Origin: Hyphochytrium catenoides
Taxonomy: Eukaryota > Sar > Hyphochytriomycetes > Hyphochytriales > Hyphochytriaceae
DNA: 15,651 bases
Direction of reading: 5' to 3'
Assembly (NCBI GenBank): GCA_900088475.1
Contig: FLMG01003857.1
Span: 1 to 15,651 of the forward strand
Shown: positions 1 to 7,887 of the stretch, one piece after another
Layout: each line of letters opens with the position of its first letter
Position numbering within the stretch: the first letter of the stretch is position 1
Translations under genes and position numbers: made by a program
The notes under the pieces: model-generated
Databases searched by the model: none
What the model was told of the DNA's origin: nothing
What the model saw: only the letters and a program-made list of their open reading frames with translations

Positions 1-33
1 TCTCTCTCTCTCTCTCTTCCTCTCTCTCTCTCT
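1..33. repeat. TC/CT dinucleotide microsatellite at window edge
   Basis: The window opens with an almost pure TC repeat, interrupted once by TTCC, and stays strongly pyrimidine-rich to about position 105. The repeat may continue beyond the left edge. Similar CT tracts recur at 4609-4652 and in the SDHAF3 intron, so this is a general habit of the non-coding DNA here and not a special element. Confidence 0.9.
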
Positions 34-1250
34 TTCTGTTTTATCTCACCTCTCTGTCTTCAGATCTGTCTCTCGTAGGTCTCTCTGTCTCTCTCTCTTT
101 CTAGCTTTCAGCGAAAACAACTCCGTGTGTCTTAGGTCTACCGCTGACTGCCCTGCCACTTCCTCTTCATCCTCCATGAAGGCTGCCTAGCGCCTGGCCT
201 GTCTGTTCACAAGCTCACCTTGTCTCACATCTCTCTTCCTCTCCTCTCCCGTCGAGCACCTCTCCTGCCTGTTGATGGGGCCGCACGGCTGTCAGACAGA
301 CACCGATCAGAATCATCACCCCACACCACAAACACACAACACATGTCAAGCACACACTCTCTCTAGTCAAACTTGACTGACTGCTTTCTGTTAGAGACTC
401 TGACAAACACAACCTAGACCTCCAAACGCACTTTCTTGAAGAGGTTCTGAGAGTGAAGATGTCCATCAAACCCAAGAACAGAATGGATGGGGAAGGTTGA
501 AACCTCCAAAATAGATTATCAAGCTAAGATCACTGTATAGCTTTTATCTACTGATTATTTGCGCTGCCAGTTTTCTGGGCGTCTGAGCTTTGAAACGAAC
601 CGACAAAGAGTTTGTGAGCCGCCATCTCTGTGGGAAGCTCCGTCATCCATCATCCGATCTGTGAGTCTCTGTCTGTCTAAAGGATATCAGTGGCCTCTAG
701 TTTGTCGTCTTCGCGGTGGTTGGTACCATCAGCACGATAGATCGGATCTACTTTTGAGCAGCGAGAGCTTTCCAGCCGGAAACTGTCTTCTGGAAACTTT
801 CTGTTCGAGTCGTCGTTGTGTCAGTCAGAGCTTGTCGAGGTTCTTGGTATTGGTCGGATGCGTGACTCATGGGTTGAAAAAGGTACACCATTCTCTTGTA
901 TGATGCTGATGTCGGATATCGTTGGAGTACTTGATCTTTGGCCCCGCCAGCACAATGGATTCCTGGAACGGTAACACTAGTCCGTCACTCGAGGGCGTGC
1001 TTTAGGATCAGAACGCCGGTGGAGGCTGCATCTCTGCTGGCTTTGGTGTACTCATCAGTTCATAGTCCCTTCCGACATGGCCGTTTCGGGTTCGACTGAA
1101 GTGCAGGCAGTGACAAAATAGAATTGTCCAAAGCACTCCTTTTCTGATGTTCTTCAACGGGGGATGTGGCATACAGACTGAGCTTAAGGAAGAAAGGGTG
1201 ATGGTGAGTCACACCGTGGGCCGAGAGCCGCAAGTAAATAGATTGTCTTT
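34..1250. other. Region without a convincing gene, downstream of RABL3
   Basis: About 1.2 kb in which I cannot support a gene. The part next to 1250 should hold the 3' UTR of the minus-strand RABL3 gene. Two short minus-strand ORFs start well but lead nowhere recognisable: 46-177 (43 codons, beginning MEDEEEVAGQSAVDL and ending in an Arg/Glu-rich stretch encoded by the CT repeat) and 555-653 (32 codons, beginning MMDDGASHRDGG). Either could be the first exon of a gene leaving the window to the left. I found no phase-consistent chain of splice sites linking them. Longer ORFs at 215-475 (minus) and 559-903 (plus) have low-complexity, uncoding-like compositions. Confidence 0.5.
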
Positions 1251-3051
1251 TTAATGTCTCTTGACGCTGTCTGAACCCTTAAAGGGCTTCATAACCGCTT
1301 GAAGAGTAGAGGTCATCATGCTTAGAGGTGAGGTCTTGGAGGAAGTAGCAGAAGACTTCTGCGTCGCGTAGAGAGGAAGAGAGTAGGCTCCTGAAGACTG
1401 AGGAGCCTCGTCCCAGCGATGAAGAGGAGTAGAGCTAGCACGAGTTCCTAAAGTACTTAGACCCCTGCGGTCAACCAGTGTCGACGAAAGATTGCCGCTG
1501 TGGGCTCTAGCTTCTCGATTGTCACCTAGCCCAGACGTTGTGATGCTCTTGAAGTTGGCGATGACGCGGTCAAAGAAGATGCTCAGCGCGTAGTCGTCGA
1601 GACCGGTCTTTGAGAGTGCTGACGGGTCCTAACATTACAATGCGGTTTAGACTCAAAGCGTTGATGAAGAAAGTAGAGGCAAAATCACAAAGCGAAGACG
1701 ACAGTTGCAGAGCCTTAGACATACAAAATCTATAGCCTCTATCCGATAGTCGTCCAGGGGATTGAAACGCCGGTGTCTGGAGTTGACTAGGTCCTTCTTC
1801 AGTCCCACAATAAGCGCAGGAACCCTGCCCAAAGCGGAGCCACTGCTTGGTATTCTCGTCTCCGGTCCGACATCTGATATCTATGGAGGTCAGAAGGAGC
1901 AGAAAGGTAATGCTGTTATGCCAGAAGATGAGTTTCTTACAGTGAGAGGAGTAGATAGAAACTTACTCTTGAAGGGTCACTGTTAAGGTAACTTGACAAT
2001 TCACTGAAGAGAGGATGTTAGCAAGCGAAGCCTGACAGCAGCCAAATGCTTCTCTACTCGCATTAGATACTAGCTACTACTGACAGCTCTCTCATCCTTC
2101 TTCCTCACGGGACCCTGGGCAAAACCAAAACAGCTTACCCAATCCATTTCCTTAAGTTCAGATAGGACCTTCTATTGCTTAGATCATATGCAAGAATAAC
2201 CCCTGCGTGAGTTTATGACAAGGAGCGCAGTGTGTTAACTCCTGAGCGTTGGTCAATAACTCAAGCTTATTAGAGCTGCGTGGTCTGACTGTCTGAGTAC
2301 GCGGGAGAGGGAAGATCAAGTCTTACCATGGGCCTCAGGGTAGAATACGGAGCGAGCGATTGCAGAGCTTTGATGGCCACCGATGTCCAGGAACTCCAAA
2401 AAGAAGGGCTCAGTCACATTGTGAGCGACGTGCTCGTGGACCTGACGGGGCCATGGCTAGATGGGTCTAGAGCAACACGATGTCGAACCAATAGTAACAA
2501 CTAGAGAATCTTACTGAGGAAACATGAAGAAGGATCTCTGGGAGCTGGAAAGACACATAGACGGAGAGAATGGAGAGAAAGACAGGGAGAAGAAGAAGAA
2601 GACAGTCGATCTCAGATACAGCGAAGACACGGCAATTTGGAGGGCTGAAGAAGAAAGACTCAATCTGCTTGCGTGCATTACCTTAACATAGAGGTTGCAT
2701 CCGGTGGTCTTCGGGACATTCTTAGCAAGGGATTCTTGGCAGATCGCTTGCAAAAAGGACGTTTTGCCGACTCCTTTCACAGGTCAAGGTAAGCGATAAA
2801 GGAGTTCGGAGCGGCATATTAGAGGAGAAAGACATCTAAATAAGATAAAGGAGGACGAGAAAACACGAGTGGCAACTTAAGACAGTATATCGAAGTAGAA
2901 GGATATAACGTTCTTTCACAGTCGGGCAAGCAGAGAGAAGGTCTCCATACAATGAGCTGGTTCAAATTGGTTCAACTATGAGTTTGCCTCCTCTACCTGA
3001 GTCCCCCACGACGATGATGCGGACAGTGGGCAAATCTGTCGTCAGGTCCAT
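1251..3051 (-). CDS. RABL3: RABL3/LIP1-type Rab-like small GTPase, seven exons
   Basis: Predicted 298-residue small GTPase. Exons on the minus strand: 3051-2997, 2773-2682, 2441-2327, 2202-2139, 2003-1967, 1880-1725 and 1628-1251; all junctions are GT-AG and phases agree. Residues 16-23 form the P-loop GDSGVGKT. A TTGC motif stands at 41-44 in the switch I area, where this family has TVGC or TIGC. FLDIGGH at 66-72 matches the family's WDVGG switch II motif. GVILAYDLSNRRS (from 88) and VPALIVGLKKD (141-151) match the following strands. The guanine-specificity motif is degenerate: LKKD where canonical GTPases have NKxD (human RABL3 has TKLD). FFDRVI near 190 matches the family's last helix. About 100 Ser/Thr-rich residues follow, beyond the usual 236-residue human length. 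There is no C-terminal prenylation cysteine, as expected for Rab-like proteins. Human RABL3 acts in signalling and plant LIP1 in the circadian clock; the role here is inferred. The ATG sits in a good context (caccATGG). Confidence 0.88.
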
Positions 3052-3290
3052 GGTGAACGTGCAAAGCCCGACTTAGCCCGGCATAGAGTGAGGCTTGATG
3101 TGTGGCATGGCGGTGATCAGTCAGCGCAAAACGGAGCCACCTTCCCAGAGTCGTCGCGTCTTTGTTATGTTCTTCACAGGCGCTTCCCCCAAAAGCCAGT
3201 TGTCAGTGGAAGCTTGTTTAGCCCCTGACCTTGACGCTCCGAGAGCACCAGTAATCTTTCTCTGATCGGACTTCTGTCAAAGCGGAGAGG

Positions 3291-3714
3291 CTACTTCACA
3301 GCGGCCCGGGAGAGATCAAGCCCACAAAGGAGACAAATCTGCTCTTCACGCAACGTATTCCAGCCTTTCACTTGCTTCTGAAGAGCTTTCTGAAGGCAGG
3401 CAATCCCTTGGTCCAGATGTCTCGCTCTCTCAGCGACACTACGCAGAAGATCATGAGGCCAGCCCCATCGACCTCGAGGCGTCTGTCGGCCTGCGCGCCA
3501 GGACTGTAACTCTTCTTTGGTGCCTCTTAGTGTCGAAGATGGATGTGCGTCGTTGTCGTTACTTTTACTTTTCTATGTAATGTTAGGCTGTACGGGAGAT
3601 GTCGCCCAAGCATCTCAAGCTTCTCACTGTCTGTCGTCTGTCTGAGAGGCGGCAGATGCAGATGCAGATCTGTTGTCTCATGAACTCATGAATGAATATC
3701 TCGCCTTCGCTCAT
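3291..3714 (-). CDS. Unidentified small protein, two exons, with a CxxC pair
   Basis: I do not recognise this family. Exon 1 (3714-3628, 29 codons) begins MSEGEIFIHEF. It ends at a GTGAGA donor in phase 0. The 55-nt intron (3627-3573) has a textbook branch site, CCTAACAT, just before ACATAG. Exon 2 (3572-3291) stays open in the matching phase for 93 codons and ends in TAG, giving 122 residues. The second half looks like an amphipathic helix or coiled coil (around ERARHLDQGIACLQKAL), followed by CLLCG, a CxxC pair that could bind metal if another pair exists. Exon 1 has an odd CICICIC-like run. The gene is divergent from SDHAF3 (209 nt between start codons) and lies 239 nt upstream of the RABL3 start on the same strand. 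The support is an open frame, consistent splice phases and the branch site, without homology. A chance ORF remains possible. Confidence 0.42.
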
Positions 3715-3923
3715 CTTCAAACAGCGACTGCCTATCCAGCGTCTATATTCTCCTTCTCATCTCTGTCGGGGCCTTTGCCGGTACCCTGAGTCAGACGGTA
3801 GAGGAGGCGGCGGCGTAGTTAACTCTCTCTAGGTTCGCCCGGTCTGAAGCGACGACGCCAACGTTGCTGCTCTGGCGTGGAGTAAGGCAACACAGTTGTG
3901 ACAGCTTTTTTAGATAGAGAAGT
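3715..3923. promoter_or_regulatory. Divergent promoter region between unknown gene and SDHAF3
   Basis: The 209 nt between the two opposing start codons must contain both 5' UTRs and core promoters, so the pair is probably driven from a shared bidirectional region. I see no clear TATA box or recognisable operator. This is inferred from gene orientation alone. Confidence 0.45.
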
Positions 3924-4520
3924 ATGGCTTCGGGATCAGAAGTCCGTGCTCTGTACAGAAGCATCCTTAGACTGCACCGACAGAAGTTGGCGCGGGACAT
4001 GAGGCTGCTTGGGGACAAATACGTCAAGTAAGAGCCTTCATCTCTCTCCACGACTCGTGCCCTCAGGCTAGTTCTCTCTCATAGCCGATTCTCTCTTCTG
4101 CCCCTCTCTGTACCATTATCCTGTCTACTATGCCCTCACAGCCCTTCTCAAGCCCTCTTGAGCCTGTCCCAATGCTTCTCGCTTCCTCCTCTCTCACGCT
4201 CAATCTCTCGGACCTGTCTGTCTCTATCTCTCTCTGCCCTCCTTTTCACGTTCCTCCTTGTCCCATTCTTGACCGGTTGCCCTCTTTATGCTCTCTCTTG
4301 GTCCAGAGACGAATTCCGACTGCATAAGAATGCAAAGCCAGAGTTTGTGCGGTCCTTTCTGAAGGAATGGCAGGCCTATAGAGATCACCTTCAGGAGCAG
4401 AGCCCGGAGGGCGTAGGCAAGGAACTCAGCGGTGATGCGGTCAGAGCGATGTCAGACGAGCAGAGGGAGCAGCTGCTCAAGCTCAGAGAGGAGACAATAC
4501 GATCGGAATCCGAGGGATGA
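3924..4520 (+). CDS. SDHAF3: Succinate dehydrogenase assembly factor 3 (LYR protein), two exons
   Basis: Exon 1 is 3924-4027 and exon 2 is 4307-4520. They are joined by a 279-nt intron (GTAAGA...CAG) in phase 2, giving 105 residues. The LYR tripeptide is at residues 10-12 (VRALYRSIL). The family signature GDKYVKDEFRLHK is rebuilt exactly across the splice junction, which fixes the intron, and is followed by FLKEWQAYRDHL. This is the SDHAF3/ACN9/Sdh7 subgroup. Its members chaperone the iron-sulfur subunit of complex II in the mitochondrial matrix and protect its clusters from oxidants. The human protein has 125 residues, so the length fits. The first methionine lies only nine residues before the LYR motif, so a classical cleavable presequence is not evident. 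The C-terminus is highly charged. Its intron is pyrimidine-rich over most of its length. The gene converges on the coiled-coil gene. Confidence 0.9.
4036..4306 (+). repeat. CT-rich low-complexity tract in the SDHAF3 intron
   Basis: Most of the SDHAF3 intron is a pyrimidine-rich run of CTCT, TCTCT and CCTC blocks ending at the acceptor GTCCAG. It creates long but meaningless Ser/Leu/Pro ORFs on the plus strand (for example from 4130). It may serve as an extended polypyrimidine tract, and probably also reflects the genome-wide CT bias of non-coding DNA here. Confidence 0.7.
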
Positions 4521-4606
4521 GACACCACTCTGCTCCTTCGTGTCTCTCCTTCTTCACCGCCATTCCCCGTCCGTATCCCAATAAGAAGCGTCACCGGCTT
4601 TGATGA

Positions 4607-4641
<35 letters not shown>

Positions 4642-4815
4642 TCTCTCTCTTTCTTCTTTCTCTTGACGCTGCCTTCAACTACGGATCAGAAGGAAAGGAG
4701 AGTAACCGTATCTTCTGCCTGACTTACGAAGAGGAAAGGTTTCCTAGCCTGGCTTTCTTCTGGATCATATGCCGCACCTGTTCAAAATCCCTCTAGGCAC
4801 TCCATCCATACTGCC
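4521..4815. other. Convergent intergenic region between SDHAF3 and coiled-coil gene
   Basis: This segment of about 295 nt holds the 3' ends of two converging genes. It contains the CT microsatellite at 4609-4652 and no ORF I would call a gene. If the coiled-coil gene instead stops at 4926-4928, the region extends to 4925 and includes an AAATAAATTA motif near 4890, which could act as a plus-strand polyadenylation signal. Confidence 0.6.
4609..4652. repeat. (CT)n microsatellite
   Basis: Fourteen uninterrupted CT units (4609-4636) are followed by a CCC interruption, further CT units and a TTCTTCTTTC tail. The repeat lies in the 3' intergenic space downstream of SDHAF3 and is a likely length-polymorphic locus. 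The antisense strand reads as an Arg/Glu ORF (4391-4678), which is an artefact of the repeat. Confidence 0.95.
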
Positions 4816-6930
4816 TCACAAGTGTGGCTCTCGTCCCGCCGTCTCCACTCCGTTCAAGGGCTCATATCTCTCCCTCTCTGGAAATCTCAAAAATAAATTA
4901 TGGGTTTATGACAAGGTTGTGCCGGTTAATTTGTCCCGCCGATGCCAAGGACTCTCTTTAAGTCCTTTTGCTCTCTTCTAGACTTACTCTTCTGCGGATC
5001 AAAGAAAGACGCTATCTTGCCCAGCGCAATGTCCTTCCGCATCTGTAGGTTGGTGGCTTCGATGCCGGCAATTTGCTTGCGTAGATCCCTTTCTTTCTTC
5101 TCTATAAAGCCTAGTTCGTCATCTAGGCCCTTCTTGGCCTTATTTTGCATGCGTGCGACACGCCTCAGGGAAACCTGGGTTTGCGCCTCACTCTAAAAAG
5201 GATAGTAGAGACTAGTAAGGGAGACTGAACGACTGAAATAAACAAGGACGGGACGGAAGCCGTGAACTACCAAGAGGCAACACTGATGATCTAAGAAGCA
5301 AGCCATCAGGTGACTTATAGAGCCAAGCAATCAAGGAACTGGTAGACGAGGCAACACCGTAGTTGGGGATGGCTCTTCGCCTGTGGCAAGCAGCCAGTGG
5401 TCACGATAGATGCAGAAGAAGTATCACCTTTTCTAGACCCCGCTTTATATTTTGTAGAAGCTCAACTCTTTGTTTGAGAGAAAGAAGCGTGTTCTCCCGG
5501 ATCTTCAGGAGTTATCCAGACAGCACCCATGGGTAAAAATTGGCAAAGGAAGAGCAAGTGCACGTCAGTGATAGATGGAGAGCCCTTCAGAAGGAGGAAC
5601 AGGTAGAGACTGAGTATTCGAGAAAGAGATGCAGGTGAGCTTTGGAAAGAGCTTTATACCGAACCAAATGTAGCTCCACGACCGACGACCAAGGTTGAAG
5701 ACGCTATGGTGAGGGAAGAGATAGCACATGGCACTCATAAAGACTGTCGTACCATTGGCAAGGCCGCTAAGAGTTTGGATGGTGAGGAGGGATAGCCTAC
5801 GTCCTTCAGTCCCGTCTTGGCCGGTGGAGAACGCCGGGCAGCATTGTTATGCGCGTCCATCTCTGCCTGCACTTGCTCTATCTGCTTCTTGAGCTTGACG
5901 ATCTCCTCCTCTCCTTGTTGTCTGGACTTTGCGTAGTGCTCTTCTTGTTCTAACAGTTTTGCCACTTTGCCGTGAAAAAGCTGCAGCTCCTCTTCTGCTG
6001 CGCGGAGTTTCTGCTTCCATTCGTCCTAATACGGAGCGTAGACTCTCAGGTTAACAGCGACAAGCGAGGGATGGAATGGAAAGGAAGCTTATGACTGTGC
6101 TTCTGGGGTTCTCTGCCTAACTATGGCATCTGCTGACTTCATTCGCTACTGATGTTTTCACTCGTGACCATACTTTTGGTGCAAGGTGTTGGCCGTCTTT
6201 CTCTACTGTTTATACTGTCCTTCCTCTCGCTGTTTCTCTCTTACCTCGACAAGCTCTTGTCGTTCTATGGTTCTTGTGAGGGTCCTCTGGCTAGCCACAA
6301 GCCTCTTATTCTCGCGTGTTAACTCCTGTACAAACTTCTGCTTCTGTGCGATCGTTTTCTCAAGCTACAGCGAGAAGAGACAAAATTGACGGAAGATGCC
6401 AAACAGCATGACGAGGGAGCGCTATATAGAGAGTGCTATATAGTTGGAGAGAAGTTTAAGAGCAGAAGGGCTGACAAGATAGGGTGACCAGGCCCTAGCC
6501 ATTGCCCTGTGTCAGCTAAATATGCTGTTCTGCAGAAGATGACTTACCCTTGTCACTCTCTCCGAGACTGTAACTCTGAGCTTCTTCTTCGTCTGCTCAT
6601 TCTCCTTCTGGAGCTTCTCCACCTTTTGCAAGCAGTCCTCTAGCTCCCTCAACTAGGATCCAAAACAGGTGTATTGCACATATATTGATAAGATAAACGA
6701 AAGAGAGGCGGAACACTGCACGATAAGAAGCCGTAGTCTACCAAAACGGAAAGGTGCATATTTACCTTGCCAGCGTCAGTCAACGAGCCACCCAATCCTT
6801 TTGCAGCCTGGAGGCTTCGGACAGCCTCGTCCTTCACTGCCAGAACAGCTCTGATCTGTTCCAGCTGCTCTTTCAACTGTTTATTTTCCTGCTTCAGCTC
6901 CTCATCAGTCAGCTTGTCGGCAGTGGACAT
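4816..6930 (-). CDS. Coiled-coil protein of unknown family, six or seven exons
   Basis: Exons on the minus strand: 6930-6766, 6652-6548, 6364-6245, 6025-5753, 5502-5428, 5192-4988 and 4877-4816, predicting 334 residues. The start is MSTADKLTDEEL. Nearly the whole protein is Glu/Lys/Gln/Leu-rich with heptad spacing (LKQENKQLKEQLEQ; KLQKENEQTKKKL; IVKLKKQIEQVQAEM; KERDLRKQIAGIE), so it should be a long rod, perhaps cytoskeletal, centrosomal/ciliary or a tether. There is no signal peptide, membrane segment or known terminal domain. The first five introns (113, 183, 219, 250 and 235 nt) are all phase 0. Weak points are the exon 4 end (GTACGA donor, or an earlier in-frame GTAGGC), the GTGATA donor of exon 5, and the C-terminus. 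The last intron uses a consensus GTAAGT donor and a T-rich TTTCCAG acceptor. If it is retained, translation stops at 4926-4928 and, by coincidence, also yields 334 residues. Family unknown. Confidence 0.68.
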
Positions 6931-7887
6931 GCTAGAGAACCGCAGTCTTTTTGCAGTAATATCACCGCACCGCCCTCATCCTTAATGGCTTATTGGACGC
7001 AAGGACAATCACCGCTCCCATTGAAGGCTTAGCCGTTGGCATTATAGTCTTTCATCCCATCAGAAACAGGGTATAAGGACAAAGGACCCATGGCCTCCTT
7101 CCGTCAATATCGCTCTTGCTGCCGGAGATAGAGCTTCCTTCAACTGCTACAAAGCGTACTTAGCGCCATTCTAGCTGTCATGTGCAGCGGCCATCTGAAA
7201 GAAGTCGACGACGACGCGTCGAAGCAACAGCGAAGTAGGAAGGGATCGAGAGTCCGAACAAGTGTCAAACCGTAAGAGCAGACAAGGATGGGTTAACAGA
7301 CTGGGCGACTTGCTTCGGTATAACAACTGGCACTTACACCGCCGGTCAGCCGCCTGGCACCAGCTCTGCTAAGCGCTACCTGTCTCCTTACATTCTTTAG
7401 CTTAGGAAGAGAGACAGACGCAAGCCACTGGCTCCCATACCAAGACCAGGCGGCCGTCCGAAGCCCAGCCTCCAGCCCAGAGCCTCCTCTCCTTTACATC
7501 TTGATGGAGAAATCTGTAACGGCCCAATGTTGCTTCTGCTGTAACTCTTAGGCGTAGACGAAGAATCAACAGATAGTCAGTAATCACAGGATAACGTAGA
7601 GTGATAATCGCTTTGATTTGACCAGCCATTGTGTTGAAGAAAGTTCTGATGTGAAAGATGCGGAATGATGGTTCAGCCTTCAGATCTGCAGGTGACCACA
7701 TATCTGAAGCTTCGGCTTGCTAGTTCATGGAGATCTGTCACATAGCCCTCGCTCCCACTACGCAGACGAGCTGAGAGTTCCTCTCCAATATATAACGGAT
7801 TTCCTTGAGTGAGGACGGGTCGCGTACTCTTGCCTTTCCACGAAGCCTGCTTGAAACTAGACTTTGAATCATTCTCAGCACCCAAGG
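6931..7887. other. Long divergent intergenic gap, possible minus-strand exons
   Basis: This gap of 957 nt between two divergent genes must hold both promoters. It may also hide a gene. On the minus strand a frame open from 7493 to 7338 (about 52 codons, including SLPKLKNVRRQ and SRAGARRLTGG) ends at a consensus GTAAGT donor. The next good acceptor (CTTTCAG at 7201-7195) continues in phase as MAAAHDS and a TAG at 7171-7173. Further upstream the minus strand is open at 7402-7701 and 7673-7885 (the latter includes GEELSARLRSGSEGYV). All three minus frames are unusually open around 7400-7500, so openness is not proof. I could not build a full chain of exons with an ATG, so I call no gene. Confidence 0.35.

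Noticed and set aside
215-475. 86-codon minus-strand ORF near the left end
   Set aside because: Composition is dominated by Ser, Cys and Val from a CT/CA-rich stretch, with no family resemblance. A short fragment near 440 (NLFKKVRLEV in another frame) looks exon-like, but no consistent splice chain was found.
559-903. 114-codon plus-strand ORF
   Set aside because: It uses a non-ATG start, is Cys/Ser/Arg-rich with no pattern of conservation or domain, and has no matching upstream or downstream exon.
1762-1986. 74-codon plus-strand ORF
   Set aside because: It is antisense to RABL3 exons 5 and 6 and the intron between them, which match the family on the other strand.
4130-4327. Plus-strand Ser/Leu/Pro ORFs upstream of SDHAF3 exon 2
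   Set aside because: They are translations of the CT-rich SDHAF3 intron; the rebuilt YVKDEF motif across the junction shows the region is removed.
4391-4678. Minus-strand Arg/Glu-rich ORF
   Set aside because: It is a translation of the (CT)n microsatellite and antisense of SDHAF3 exon 2.
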